Source: Fratercula arctica
Taxonomy: Eukaryota > Chordata > Aves > Charadriiformes > Alcidae
Length of the DNA: 64,000 nucleotides
Direction of reading: 5' to 3'
Assembly (NCBI GenBank): GCA_947846985.1
Contig: CANTUZ010000001.1
Location: 30,652,727-30,716,726 of the forward strand
Shown here: positions 36,801-51,800 of the stretch, piece after piece
Position numbering within the stretch: position 1 is the stretch's first letter
Layout: every line of letters starts with the position of its first letter
Made by a program: the position numbers and the translations under genes
The notes under the pieces: model-generated
Told to the model about the DNA's origin: nothing
Databases searched by the model: none
The model's input: the letters and a program-made list of their open reading frames with translations, nothing else

Positions 36801-39800
36801 ATGCCGTCTCACCTGCCTGTGTCCTGCTGCCAGGACTGTCACAAAATGATACTTAAAATATGTGCCTAAAGCAAAGGTAGGGCCCCGAACACACGGCTTG
36901 CTGCGTGTAGGCAGTGTGCAGTGCTCATGTGCAATCAGCCGTGGGACTGGGAAACGCACACTTCATGTTGGACATCACCACTTGAAAACGTGGCTTGAGG
37001 ATGAAGTTAAATGAAATCTAATAATGTCAAAATCTGCTTAAAGGAAAGGACAGTAGATTTGGCTGGCTTGTACCATTCAGTGTTTGTTATATGATGCTAT
37101 TTGGAGAGAAAAAAAATAATTTTCAACCATGACTATAGAAGAAACAGCCCGTGACTATTGTGAAGGCTTGTCATTGTTTCACTTGTATTAGATGCAAAAT
37201 TTCCTCTGCCCCCTGACAGTCAGTTCATAACAGCATCAACAAAAGGTTGTTTTTTCGTTGCATAATGTGAGCTCTTGTTGAGTGGGAAGGATCCTGAATC
37301 AGAGCTCCCGCCCAGGGTTTCCTGCCTAATACTCCAGTGGCACTGCCAGCTTGAGATAACTGTTCTTACCTTTTAGGCTTCGTTTTACTTGGTGGCGACT
37401 TCCTTCCAGCTTCCCAGCTTCAGAAAAATATACAGCACATAGTTCACTACCTTTTTTTTTTTTTTTCTTTTTTTTTGGTAGGTTAATTGACCTTACTGCT
37501 GCATGAGGACTTGCTCTATCTTCTTTTCTGTGTGTGCAGGCTTTGTGTATGAATAGGTTTTCAGATGAATACAATATTTGGTGTATATAGAGTACTGGGT
37601 ATATTTGAGCCAAATTTTTCTCCGGTGTCAGCATATTGCATTAGCCCAGAAATAACTTTGGTCCTTTGTAATTTAAAATATTTTCCCTCTAGTACTGTGA
37701 CTGTAGAGGACTTGAAGTTTGTGGCACTTGCATCGTTTCTCACAAGTGACAAATTTATAAGCTCCTTTTTGAATACATATCATGCCACATGCTATCTAAT
37801 GTACGCGGTCACTTGCCTCAGTTGGTTTTGTGATGATCTCTTCATATCACAGTGCAGTTAAAGCTTTAATGATATATTGGCTAAAGTTGCAGAATTCCCC
37901 TTGAGTTTATCTAAGGATAAACTCCTTATCTGAGGATAAATTCAAGCTGTAGAAGTTAGTGTAAAAACAGATCAGAATATAGCTGTTTGTCATGACCTTG
38001 TGTCTCCCAGGCTCGATGCCTTCCTAATCTGCCTGTGCTCCTCACCTTGTACCATCTTCTGCACTAGCTACACAAGTATGATTCCCTTTGCGCCGAGATG
38101 CGTCTCTGCTCTCAGTCTTGCCTCTTTCAGCCTCCACAAGAAGTATTTTGTAATATTTCAAGTCCATTATTGCCTTTTCTGGTTGCCCCTGGTAGTCAGT
38201 ATGCAGGGGTTTCTTTAGGTTGTAAGTTCATCCGAACAAAGAAGTGGTCTGTATTTTTTTTTCTGCTGCAGGAGTATGTCTGCATAGAGCACTAATTGCT
38301 CATTAGAAGTGATTTTGAAGCACATATCTATCATTCCTGCCTGGTGGTTTTTGCATGTGAGTGTGGGTGCAGAGAACATGCCAGTTATGCCCAGGCAGAA
38401 TGTAAACTTCTTCCAGGCATATTCCAGGAGCCAAACCCAACTTCCCTCACTTATGTGAACAGCCAAAGGTCCTTACCCACTTCCAGATAATGGAGCATTT
38501 GACTAAGAATGATTCTGTTGATACTTGTGTTTTTAAAAGTTATTGTGCTGGAAACAATGTAATTTGCTTTTATTCCAACCAAAATATTCCGTAGCCAACT
38601 ATTAAATATTTTCCTGGCTGCACTCCTAGGAGCAGCTCTGCCTCTTTTTGCTTGAAAATTAGTATTCCTGTTAATGGAGTCAAGGAGAGGGTACGCCTCA
38701 ACAGAAAACATCAGCGAATCTCTGTTGTCTAAAGAGTAACAAATTCATGTTTGCAAATGTTTCCCAAAAGGAAACAAATATAGGGGCCTGAGTGCCTGCA
38801 TTTCCTTGAGGGTGGGAAGTTTCGTTTTACTGTTTGGAATAGCAATTCATTTTTCATTAAGCCAACTATTGTTGACATCAGGTTTAAGTATGCAGCTCTG
38901 GTATGCTCACAAAACGCTACCATTCTTTTAAACTGCAAGCTGGTGGTAAATTTGAAGGCCCACTCACTTACAGCACAGATGGCGTTTTGTGGTTTTCTTT
39001 GGGTTTTTTTTGTTTTTTTTTCCTCTTTTGGCCTAGTGATAGGAATTAATTGTGCAAAGGAAACATGATGCTGATAAGCTCTGGGTGATAATACACAGTT
39101 CTGATATAGTATAACCAGCTTATTGAAACAGAGCATGCTCTCTGTCCCTTTGGACTTCTCTGCTTTCACATGACTGAAGATTGCTGGAAGAAGTTCATTT
39201 TAAGTCCTCCTGACTGTTGGATTTCATCCTTTCTTTTTTTTTTTTAAGTTATGTTTCTAACGGTTTTGTTTCAGATTAGTTTCAGTTTTAAAGAAATCAA
39301 AACTTTATAGAAATAGAAGATGATCTGAATTGCCTCTCCGCTCCCTCACTCTCCAGGATCGAGTGCTGGCTCCTGGCTATTGCAATGCGTGTGCCATAAC
39401 AGGATTGTAACTTGAGGAATGAATTCTTGTCTCCTGAACAAAGTCGTAGCCTCTGCGGAGGAGGGATTGAGCAGAACTCCTCCTAAACTGCAAAAAAAAG
39501 ATCTTCAGAGCTACAGAAAGCTTAATCCTGTGTAGACTGCCTGGATAGACTTCCTACCTTCATCATTATACATTAATATTCTAGAGCGACGTTCTCTAGA
39601 GGAGGAGTGGGAGGTGATGGATGGTCATAAGGTGTTATAGTCTTCTTGGATAAACTGAGGAGCTCAGAAATAAATCTAAAAAGGAAGATTATTATATTGT
39701 ATGCACTTTGCGTTCTCAGAAATCTAAAAAGGTGAAAGCTCTGTTGAAACGTTACGCACTGCCCACAGTCTTTCTGCAGAAAGGAGGTGTAAGGCACATT

Positions 39801-42800
39801 TACACCAAAATGTGTTTTGGTTTGCGAATGCAGAGGTTTGCGACAGGAAGCACTGTCAGCCTGATCTGTGCAACTGCTCCTTAGCTTTGGGCTGAGGTCC
39901 TGAAGCTGGGCACGGTGCTCCGGCTAGAAGCTGCTGCCCGTGTGTTGTGTTCTCTCTGGCACACGAGTTTCCTATGCTACAAAGTTCCCCGTTGCTAGAA
40001 AAGTGCCCATTTATCTGTGTTCTTCTACAATTTGACCTTTTCTTTTTCTTTTCATTCTTCAGATATGAATCCCCAAATATCGCCTTACGCTGTGGAATTA
40101 TGCTGAGAGAGTGTATCCGGCATGAACCCTTGGCCAAAATCATACTTTTTTCGGAACAGTTCAGAGACTTTTTTAAATATGTGGAAATGTCAACATTTGA
40201 TATAGCTTCTGATGCCTTTGCTACATTCAAGGTAAATTACTCGATACCTGTGTCATAGCATTGTGCCAAAAATGGCAGTCCCTCAGTAGTCATCACTCAA
40301 TGTTGTGTTGCCTTTAAACTGCGTGGCTTTTTTATTGTTCAGTAAAGGATATAATTAATCCTTGGCCTATTTGTAATAGGATTCAGAACAATGATCAAGT
40401 CTGCAAAGAATCTTTAATTCAATACAGATTTACATTTCACTAACGTTCTTCATCTTGATAACCCAAGGCCTTTTATGCAACCATTTAAAACTCAAATTAA
40501 TCATGTATTATGTATAGTTCTTGTAAAATGCATAACCTTTTTCTCTCCCTACCTTCCCCCAGAGACAAAACCACTACCCATCATGACTACAACCAGTAAA
40601 TAGAAGGAATCATTCAAAATTCACTTTTAAAGTCCTCTAATTTTTACTCACCCTTCTGAGTTTGGCAGTCAAGTTTAGACTAATGCCGTGCTGGCTGATT
40701 ATTTTACAAATTATACGTATGCTTACTTTTATTAGCTATTGTTCAGTGTAAGGACCATACTGCTACAAACTAAGTCGGTGAAAGCACCACATAGACCCTG
40801 TATAAAGTCTCTGTATTGCATTAAAAATGAAGTCGGGTGAAGCTTGCCAAATTTCTTGGAGTTAGTATGTGACCATCATCTTGCCTTCAAGGTGCTCTAG
40901 TCTTCTATAGACCTTCAAGGTCAATAGTCTTTGAGCAAAATTTGGTGCCTATGAGCTTAATGTACGGGGAAGATCAGTCTATTTATGAAAAATGATTTAA
41001 GAAAGCTGGGGAAAATTCTTTTCAGGTAAAGATTCTTCTAAATATAGACATAACTCCTCTTTTCTTCTATCAGTGGGTTGCTTGCTGTCATAGAAACACA
41101 TTGCTCATTCTTTCCTCTCAAAGCTAATTAGAAACATGAGTAGATAGACCTTAGGAATAACTGTAAGGAATGTTAAGAGTTCAGCTCAGTGATTCAATGC
41201 ATACTGAAACCCGGCCTCAGTTTTTACTAATCTACTGAATGGGGTAAAGATTTGCATAATGGAGATAATGAGTTGAGCAGGATTACCAATTCAAACACCT
41301 GTTAATCAATAGCAGCATCTTTCAGTTATTTTAAGTTGCACTGTCATTGTGTTCATTAGGTAAATGTTATGAAAGTGGAAGTAGCACAGAAATACTGACA
41401 AGTAAAAACACATGTGTAGGACTGTATAAAAATGCAACTGAGGTATTTAAATCCTCTGTCTCTGGCATTTTACCCTATGCTCAGAAGAGTACTTGTCTCT
41501 GGTCAGAAAAAGTGCTCCTGAACTCTGTTCCCAGCTTGGCAGAAGAGCTTTTCAGCTTTTGCCCAGGTCACAATGTGTTGTGGGTGATGGACAGTCTTCA
41601 CCCCAACCAGGGGTCCGGATGGGGACAAAGGGCAGTTAAGCTGCGGCAAGGACCACAGACTACTCCAACCCTCCCAAAACACGAGGGATTGGTGTTGTTC
41701 ACGGATCTACAGCTGTGGAATTTACTTCTGTCCCCTGTGATCCGAGCGTATTTTTAGTGGGATTTAAAAATAGGATTCTACATCCTCATGTGCACTGGAA
41801 AGACAGGAGTATGAGGGCAGTTCGGATATAGGTGAGAAATCACCTTTTAAAGTGCTTGGGGAAAATCTATAAACTGCATTTTTGTTAAATTGCCTCTTAT
41901 TTTAAATTGCCTGACTTGATACATGGTCAGTTTTGGAAATAAACCAGCTGTTCATCTCACCTCCTATTTGTCTGTTGCTCTGAATAGCTGGAACAGCAAG
42001 AAGTGATGTGGAAGGAACTGAATAATGAAATATGGAGCTACCTCATTTCTAATACCGTAAAAACAAATGCTGTGATTGCTCGCTGTCCGGATTACTGAAC
42101 TCATGTTTTCAGTTCTGTTTCCCCCTTGTTGGGTTTGTAGTGTTGCCACCAGGGTGTCTGGTTCAGAGCTGAAAGCCTTGGGATAATCTACGCACCAGAG
42201 GAGGGCTTAATTAAACGTGCATTAAAGTCTGAGGATATTTATAGTAGGGAAGTATGGGAATTTTTGATGATCTGGAGATGTACTACTTAATTAAATTCAG
42301 CCAGGTGCACTGCAGAGAGGAAACAGAGCTGCTAAAAATGCAGAGGAAAACGGCTTGTATTTAGAGATGCAGTCGGCCGTGGGAAGGTACCAGCAGCAGC
42401 TGGGAAGAGCGCTGATTAAATACTGCTGCTCCACGCTCTCTCGTGATTTCCTATGAAAAACTCATTTTGGATTATATTCCATTTGTGCCCCCTATTGAAA
42501 AATGTTGTACTTGCCTCTTAAGTGCCCTGCATAAAAGCTTGTGAATCACATTTGTTGCACTCAGCCTTTTAAACTGCTATCATTGCAGTCCTGATAAATA
42601 AAGGACTGTATTAAAAACACATACTCGGATTTTATAGCACTCTGCTTTCCTCTTATAATTGATGGTAAAAATAAATTAAAGGATTAGTATGTAAAGGATT
42701 TCTTTTATTTGTGATGCTGTAGAGGATGTGTGTGTGCATCTGCTTCAGCTACTCATCAGCTTTGGTCTCTGACTGTGGGTAAGGAAACCAAGGAAAAGAT

Positions 42801-45800
42801 GATGAAAAAGATAGCAACTGATTCACCGAAAAAATATCAGCTTGAATAGACTTAATCAGGCATTTATTGTGATCAGTGTTATGTTTTAAAGGAGGCAATA
42901 AGATAGAAATTAAACTTAAAGGCCTCAAACTGGACACTTCATTTCATGGCTATTCATCCAGTAAAGAGACTTGATTTCTTCTGGAGCTGAACTTTTGCAT
43001 CTCTGTCGCTGAGCACCATGTTCCCATTCTGTGGGAGAGGTTGCTTTAATTTAAATTTGAATTGGTTGGCCTTTTAGGATGCGATGCCTCCTATGAAGCT
43101 TCAGCTGTCTTAAAGGTCTGCTACTGCTTCTGTCAATAAGTCCACCTTGGGCAGAAAACCAGCCACGGAAGAAATTCATCACACCTACCTGAGATCCCTT
43201 TCTGGGGATGCAGTGGCTGTGGAGGGAACCTGGGTGGCTAGCTTAGATTGGTGGCTAACTTTTAGGCTTTAAATAAGTAAATGTATACATACAGTGGTTG
43301 AATTTGAGTCTGCCTTGTTGTATTCATTGGAGATGAGCAATAGCAATTGATCCAACTTAGCATAATTTTCCAGCTGCGAGGTAGCATGGAGATCACTTTT
43401 GGCTTTGGGACCATAGCTGATCCCTCCATAAGGGTTAATTTACTTTCTTCTTTTCCCCCACCCCAGTTTATCATAAATACTGTGCACAATGACCTTAAGA
43501 AAAGGTGGGAGTGGAAAGGAATATAAAGAGTGAGTGTTAGAATACTTTTATATTGATTCTGAGAGCATTCACTGAATTCTCCTTAAAATCCTAATAAATG
43601 CAGAATGCAGTTTTGTTTTCAAATGCTTTCAGTCTATAGAAATCATGTTGTAAATACCTTCTAAATGACAACCTGGTAAAAAATTGGAGAATCAAGGGAC
43701 AATCAAATGAGCACGCTCTCTCAGGTAACCTTTCTCTGTTCTTCACCAGGACCTGTTAACACGACACAAATTGTTGGTAGCAGAATTTCTGGAGCAGAAT
43801 TATGATGTGGTAAGTGTAAATGATTGAGTAATTTTTTTTTAAAATCTGTTCGTGCTTAGCTGGAAAAAGTGTGCTTTCAATAGCAGAGGGTTTAATGATC
43901 CACATAAAATAGTCACACAGGACTGCAAAACTAAGCATTACTTTTACTAAAGCAGAATCCTTGTGTGGCATTTGAAATATGGATACTTCCTCTGCACACA
44001 CATGGGGACACACACCAAGGTTTCAGGAGCACCCACAGTTTAAAGGCAAGTTGTGTTCCCCTCTGCGTGCATCATGTCTCCTCAGATGTGAACACAACTG
44101 TCAACTTTGTATGTAAATAGATCATGGGGAAAAAAAGCATGCACATTTTTAAAGAGTTTTGTGATATTCCAGCACCACTGGTGTCATATATCATAGGGCC
44201 ACACTGATGTTATATATAATACTTTGGGAGAGAGGAGAAGAGTTACCGCAAGAACTTTTAGCAGTTCTGGAAATTACACGTACCTAACCGGGGACTGAGC
44301 TCTTAGCATCTAAGGCAATTACCTCTTACCATCCTAAGGCAATTAGTCCCTTGGTTTCCTGCCATTTTTCACTTTGATTTTTTGGCTCAGTTTTGAACAA
44401 AATGTAGGTCAGAAAAATTCCATCGGAATCAACTAAAATTGGACTGATACGGATCACAGAATTAGACTACGGGTTCTGTTCTTACATTACCTGAAGTGTT
44501 CTTTATTTCATTGCCAAAGTGAAAAGGCTGAAGACTATTTCTTTCATTCTAGAGTTCCCAAGAAGGTTATATAAAGATATTGCTGAGTCACAAATGCAGC
44601 TTAACTGGAGCAAAATTAGTGTCTCTGCTAATCTTTTCTCTTAGTATTGAAGCACTGCATTGGAACAATCCCCACTTTACCTTTATTTAACATTTAAAAT
44701 TCTAAGTATAAATTGTGGAAGTGAGCGTTCTGTTAGATGATTCTTGGACAGCAGTGTTGGGGTTTTTTGCTTGCTTGGTAGATGGTTTGAACATATCGTA
44801 GCCTTCTCTCTCAGTATTCTTGACCACAAGATTCCCTTGGCCTGATCCCACAAAAAGCCAGCACGCATTGGACTCCTATGACCCTTGTTGGGAAAACAGC
44901 TTTAATGAGCCGCTCAAGGCAGGTGGCGCCTGACAAAAGGAGTTTTTGGCATACCCCAGTATGGGATGCACCATCACCAGTTTGGGGTATTGTGTTGAAT
45001 CACAACGCAAGTCATGACCACAATATGAGTGAGATCGACCAGTTACATGCTGGACCCGTGTGTCCTGGCAGCAGATTCACCCTCCTGTAAGAGAAGGTGG
45101 TACAGACACTGGCTTACTTCTGTCCTAGTTGGCTCACACTGGCTCCTGTTATATCCAGTCCATATGTGGTATCCCTCTTTGCAGTATTTGGAAGAGGGGC
45201 GTTCCTGGGCATGAATACACTGTGTGATAACCAGCCAAGAAAAAAGGCCATGAGAGCTGTGCCTGGCGTGGCAGTGAAGCGTTAGAGGCTGGCACTGCTC
45301 CGGCCTCTGCTTCTCCTCTGGGGTGGGAAGGACCGGGAGGAGGAAGGATGGACATGAATTGGATGCATTTTGTGTTTTCTTGCTACTTTAGATCTTTGAG
45401 GATTATGAAAAACTCCTTCACTCTGAGAATTACGTAACAAAGAGACAATCTTTGAAGGTAAAGTGAAGATTCTCAGCACTTTTCTTCTAAATTTGAACTG
45501 TGAGTTATGCAGAATATCAAGATGCATGTATGGCAACGGAGCAGCCATGTATTTAAAAAAAAAATAACTAAGTGCTTGAGGATGCTGCTCCTACAGTGCT
45601 CAAGGGTGACTTTTCTTTCTGGGATCTCTGGTGAAGCATCGGGCCGTTTCTATGGAACAAGCACTATCATTTTTCCTCTGACCTCAGATCTGTACTTTGG
45701 TTCAGAATGTAGTTTAAAATGAACTTGAGAGTAGAGGTAGTCTCTGTTTGTGTGGTGCTGCTTGGTGCTACAGCACCAAGTCTGACATGACCTGCAGATG

Positions 45801-48800
45801 GGACCAGATAGGTGTGTTAATGTAACATCAGAATGAAATGAAGGTGTCTTTGTGGGACAGCTGCACCACACTTGCTTCTGTCCTAGCTGGGTCACCCAGC
45901 TCCTATTACACCCAGCCCATATGTGGGACCCCTCTCTGTAGTATTTAGAAGATGAGCATTACTGGGCATTAAGTGACTCACTGCACGATAACAAGTCTAG
46001 TTACTTTTTTTTTAAAGGTAGTGATAATTGAAACCTCTTAGGCAAGCATTAAAATATGTTGCTGCTTTCTTTACATCCAGAAATAATGTGGTGGATTAAA
46101 AAACCCATGTTTTTTTTTAATTGTTTCTATAGCTGCTGGGTGAATTGATTCTGGACCGACATAATTTTGCCATCATGACAAAATATATCAGCAAACCAGA
46201 AAATCTGAAGCTGATGATGAACTTGCTGCGAGATAAAAGCCCCAACATTCAGTTTGAAGCATTCCATGTGTTCAAGGTGAGTCAGCATGAGCTGTAGAAG
46301 TGGCAGACTTCCTCTTTTCCTCCTAAAAGTGTCTTTCAAGGTGGGCAAGAGAAAGACCAGAAAATTAAGGCAAAGGTTGGGGTTTACAGTCACTTCCAGT
46401 ATTTCAGAATGCCTTAATTGACAACCTTTTTATCATTCAGCCTCTGATTTCTGTTTGCCTTCCTTCAGGTGAGATCTATAGCAGCATCATTTTGGTTCAG
46501 GGTGAGGGTAGTCACTCACGTAGTGATGAGGTGGATGCTACAGGTAACAAAACACACAGCTTCTAGGTCGTATCCAGGGTACCTTCCCCCAACTCTTAGG
46601 TCATTTTACCATGTGATTCTGGGTAAATATTAGGAAAAAAAAAAAAGTCTTTAAACTCTACATTAAGACCAAAAGTAGATAGTGCTAGCACTGTGCATCA
46701 GTACAAACACAATTTGCTTTTAAAGGTATTAAAAAGATTTGGTAAATCTGAGCTTGAAATAAGTTTAATCCTTCCGTCCTTTTGCAGTGATCATTAATGC
46801 AGTCTTAAACAATTACCAGAGCCAACCAGTGTCCCTTTTTTCATTATGATTAATGTTAATAAGTGAAAAGTTTACCATTTTCCCAGCAAGAAAGTTCTCG
46901 GCTCTGGGACAAAGGGTGAGTTGGATTGTTACTGTGCAGAACTGCCTTTAATTTGGAATGAACACATCAATTTCAAGCTATGTAAATAGAGTTGTTAATG
47001 ATTTTCAGAAGAGGAAAATTAAGCCTGTAAGGATGTCCTTCCCCAAGATGGTTAAGAAAGATACCAGATCACACCAAAAGGCATGCTATTGCGAAAAGGT
47101 TACATCACCCTCCACAAATTCAGGGTGACTTGTTGAGTTTTGTACTTCTGCCATCTCTGCTTTGGAAAAAAAGCTTTCAGATCTTCAGTGTGGAGGCTTA
47201 GGGAATGTGCAGCTTCTTCAAAAAACTTTTAATTTTTAAAAAAAAAAACACCATGCTTCAAGGAGGATTAAAAAAAAATCCCTCCCTGAAATAAGCAGCT
47301 TGGTAAGCTGTTCCCTTGCTGACTTCCTCCATAGTCAGCTGAACTGCTGTGAGTAACTTCTACTCCTCCTCCTCATCAGGAGGTATGTGGCTCCAAGATA
47401 AGAGAGCAGTCAGGCTCCCAACACTTGCAGCCTTTGAGATGCCTATGGAGGGAAGGCATCAGAGGACTGGGCTCTCTTAGCCACTCTGTGAATAAATGCC
47501 AGATTTTTATGTATGAAACACATGAGTTGCTGTTCCTGAATTAATGATAGGGATGGCCCAGGCCTTGGGAACAGCTGATTTTACTTATTCTAAGAGGCAT
47601 TTGAAAGGATTTGGAATAACTTGAAAGGATTCCAGTGTGCAACCATGTCATGCATTGCTGTTTCTCCCATTTTGCCTTCCCATTCCTCCCTTCCATTCCT
47701 TTTCCAGTATGTTGCGTCCTATTTCCAGTTAAGAGTGGAGATACTGTAGGCTCAGCCTTGCTTGACCGCTTGTGATTGCTACCACGTGGACATAATGCTG
47801 AGACCTTCGGGTGCTCAGCAAAACAAGCAGTCCACGGTGGTAATGTTGTGTCTCTTCAGTTCAAAGGGCCAAACTCTGTCCTCAGATAGTCACCTCCATG
47901 GGATGCTGTTGTTTTTTTCCAGTGGTACCTGTCAGCAGCATTTAAGCGGTGCCATGGTGTGCCTCACGCTATCTCACATGCATACTGCTCGTTGTGGGCA
48001 AATTGCAGACTCAGAGCAGAACCTCATCAGCTGGAAATTGCTCGTTTATTACCACCAGCAGCACACTCGAGTAACTCTAGAGGTGCAGCAGAGCTTCCCT
48101 TCTAGGTCCTCGCTGAGGATCTGGGCTAGCTGGATGTAGAAGCACTCAGCTTCTCCCCGGAGGGCAGGGTAGTTACAGAGCGTTGTAGAAAATTGCAGTG
48201 TGAATTAGCTTTGTAGAGTGGGTCAGAGAAGAGCATTTTCCTCTGATTACACTTCTTAAATTGAATTCTGGCTTCTTGAGAAGTACTAAAGGAAATCCTT
48301 AAATATTTAAGAGAATGGGGGGAAAAACTACTGGCTGGTTGTACCCTGTTCTGCAGCGTCCCTGCCTCCTGTTTCTGGGTTAGTGTCCAACAGCCCAGTT
48401 CTCCTGTCAGCTGTAATAATTCCATGCTAATGTAACCGGGAGAGGAATCTTGTCCTCAGCTCTTAATCTCATAAATTTTAAACTGTGCCTGCATTTTTTA
48501 ATTGTGCTTGCGAAATACCTGTGCAGTCCTGGTTGAAATTACAGTAGACTCAACACAATGATTTGAAATCAAAAGTCTGCTGAGAAGTGGATACTTGCTT
48601 CTCTGTCTGAGCTGCCAAAAGATTTGGGTTTAAGTTACCTGATTTAGATGTTTTCACCAGTTAGACACAGTTGAAATGAAAAAGTGCTTGTTTTGTAAGC
48701 ATCCAAATCCCACCACTCTCATGCCCCAGCTGACCCCCCAAAAAAGCATATGACTCTTACCTCCCTGAGGCAATTTCTAATTATTGAAGATTCAAAAGTG

Positions 48801-51800
48801 TAAGAGATGACAACGATGAGCACCTCTAGTGCAAAAATACATTGCAGGAACATTTTGTGGCTGAAAATGTCAGTACCTCTTTAAGCTCTGAGAACATTTC
48901 ACTCATCCAGGATGCTTTGGGTGGGAAATGGAAGACAAACAGGGCGACGACTTGCAGTGCTTCCTTCCATTCTCCATTGAGGAGATGCTTGATCTTCCTC
49001 CTAGCTCCAGCTGCTTCTCTTTCTTTTGCCTGAGCAACATGGAGCTTCTGCCTTGCAGCACCATCCTGAAGGCCTGCAGCTGCTTTGTAAAGCTGGATGT
49101 CCCAGACAACGTATGTGTGAGGGTTAGCCAGTACTTAATCACTAGGAAAAGCTAACACACCTCACCCTGTTCCTCCTCCTCCATAAAAATATTGAGGTGC
49201 TGGAGCGTGTCCAGAGAAGGGTTGAGGGGTCTGGAGCACAAGTCTTACAAGGAGCAGCTGAGGGAGCTGGGGTTGTTTAGGCTGGAGAAAAGGAGGCTGA
49301 GGGGAGACCTTATCGCTCTCTACAACTACCTGAAAGGAGGCTGTAGCGAGGTGGGGGTCGGTCTCTTCTCCCAAGGAACAGGCGATAGGACAAGAAGAAA
49401 CGGCCTCACGTTGCGCCAGGGGAGGTTTAGGATGGATTTTAGGAAAAATTTCTTCACTGAAAGGTTATCAAACATTGGAACAGGCTGCCCAGGGAAATGG
49501 TAGAATTGTCATCCCTGGGGATGTTTAAAAGACAGGTGGATGTGGTGCTTAGGGACATGGTTTAGTGATGGTTTTGGTCAGAGTTAGGTTGATGGTTGGA
49601 CTCAATGATCTGAAAGGTCCCTTCCAACCCAGGCAATTCTATGATTCATGTAAGGGCTCTCCAGTTCCTGTGATGGATTTGTGAGAGTTATTAGTGGAGG
49701 CTGCTTTGAGTTTGCCTATAGGGGAGAACAAAGCTTTCAGACATCTGTGAACGTGGTGCAGATATTCCTTTGACCTTATGCATTTACAAATAAAGGCTCT
49801 CATAAATTTCTCATATGGGGAACCAACAAGCTCTCTTGGCTTTCACATAAACAATTAGATTATTTTGAGGAAAGCACCCTGTAGCAGTGAATTGGGATTA
49901 TGCAACCTTCTTGTTCTTAAGCAGACATTTAGCAAGATATGTTTTACTGTTTATATCTAAAAATAGAATGGGTACACTGTGTTTTGTGACCTTAGTTTCA
50001 TTTTTCCATTCATTTCATGCACAGTACAGAGCTACCTCCTTCAGCTTGCTCTGCAAATGGTCTCACGTAATTTGACCGTACTGACAGTTTCCTCTTGGTA
50101 AGAAGCTGAAACCATGTTTGTGGGGATGTGTCCTCTCTGTTTCTTGGCTGGAGAGTTTATAGGGCAAGAAGTGTTATGCAAAGCAGTAAACCATAAGCAA
50201 CATGAACACTAAGGCACTTCTGTGTGTAGTTTCCTGACAGTAAGATTGTGCATGACCCCGGAGTAAGTCTTAAAATACCCAACCCAGGGTATCCAGCCTC
50301 TGTAATCGCTTTTGCTCTGCTGTAGTCCCAGAGGGTGGTGATGCCTGGTTATTAATTGTAAGGAAACAAGGTCAGATTTTCTAATCAAGGGATTTTGGTA
50401 TTTGTTTGGAGAAATCCAGTGTATGGCTTTTAATGGACAAGAGGTCAACAGGTCCACTTTGGACAGCTTTTGAAGCTTCAGAGTTGATTTTCATTCCAGG
50501 CCTTTTGCAAATATTCACAAAACGGAACTGTGATGAAAAGGCTATTTTTAGAGTTGGAATTTTAATATGAGTACTCTCTTTATTTTGGTCTCTGTCTCTC
50601 TCATATATCTGAATTAAGTGCTCTAGAACACGCAACCTTTTATAATAAAACTACAGGTGAAACAAAGTTCTCTGTGAAGTGTTTTAGCTTCAGTTACATT
50701 TCATTTTAGTAGAAATGTTCCAGATAGCGTTAATGATGATTTCTGTTTTCAGGGGTTTATCTCCTCTTCTGTGACAATACAGAGTTCTGAATGTGGGGGG
50801 CTCTTTTAAAAGTAAAGTCTCATGGTGGTCCTAATCCTGGGCTTTGTGAAGCTGATTAGTTGATACTGGCAGAATTGGTTCTGTTTGCTTAGCCAAACTA
50901 TTAAATAACATTGCAGGAATTTTCTGGTCCTTTAACATTCTCTCTTTACGAGCCCCTGTTGACACTGAGCAAGACTGGCAGTCAAGATGATCTTTGTTTG
51001 AATGCTCAGTGTGACAATTTTGCAAGGGAAAGATTATAATCTATAAATAATCGAGCAGGAAGACAAAACAGGATGTGATGTCTTCTATTAAACTAAGTTG
51101 TTTGCTGTGGTAATACTAGTTGTAGGACCAATATGAAATGCTGGTATTTACTAGGTTTGCCACTAAAACTTTCCAGTTCTCTTTGCAGACCAGATAGCTT
51201 TACAAGAAGAATGATTTAGATTTCTTCATTTTGAGAGTCAGCCTTCAGTTTTCTTTGTAAGGAGGCCTAATATTCATTGAAGGAAGATGTTCAGCACTTC
51301 AAGGTCAGGCCTTCTTTAATGCACCACAATCAGATTTTTTTCTGAAAATGCAGGTCCTGTCAGTGTACTTGATGGTTTTCTTCTCCTGGTCACAAAGGGG
51401 GAACTGAACTTCGAAATCAAAAACTTTTAATGAGGATCTGTAATGGTTACGTTCCTCATCCCTGCCTATAGGCTTACCTACTGCTTTTCTCAAAGGAAAC
51501 TTGTCCAGATGACTGGGGGTGTATCACAGTCCAAATGCTGGAAGTATCCAGCCTCCATCAGCGTAGTGTCCTGCCTTAGGTCAGCATGTGGGGAGCTGCA
51601 TCGTGGGGCTGCTCGAGCTGAGAGCAGCAACTGACGCAGTCTCAGCCAGAGCCAAATACTCGTACCCATGAGATTTCAGGATTCGTGTTCCCTAGATAAG
51701 GCGCAGACTGGAAAGCTCTAAAGTACATTCAGTAGTGATTTACATACCCAAACCCTTTATTTCTCATATGGGGAACCAACGCATCAATAGCAGCATATCA

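Noticed and set aside
44923..44945. TGGCGCC-type sequence resembling a retroviral lysine-tRNA primer-binding site after a CA
   Set aside because: Only seven bases match. That is expected by chance in a window this size, and no LTR or gag-like sequence accompanies it.
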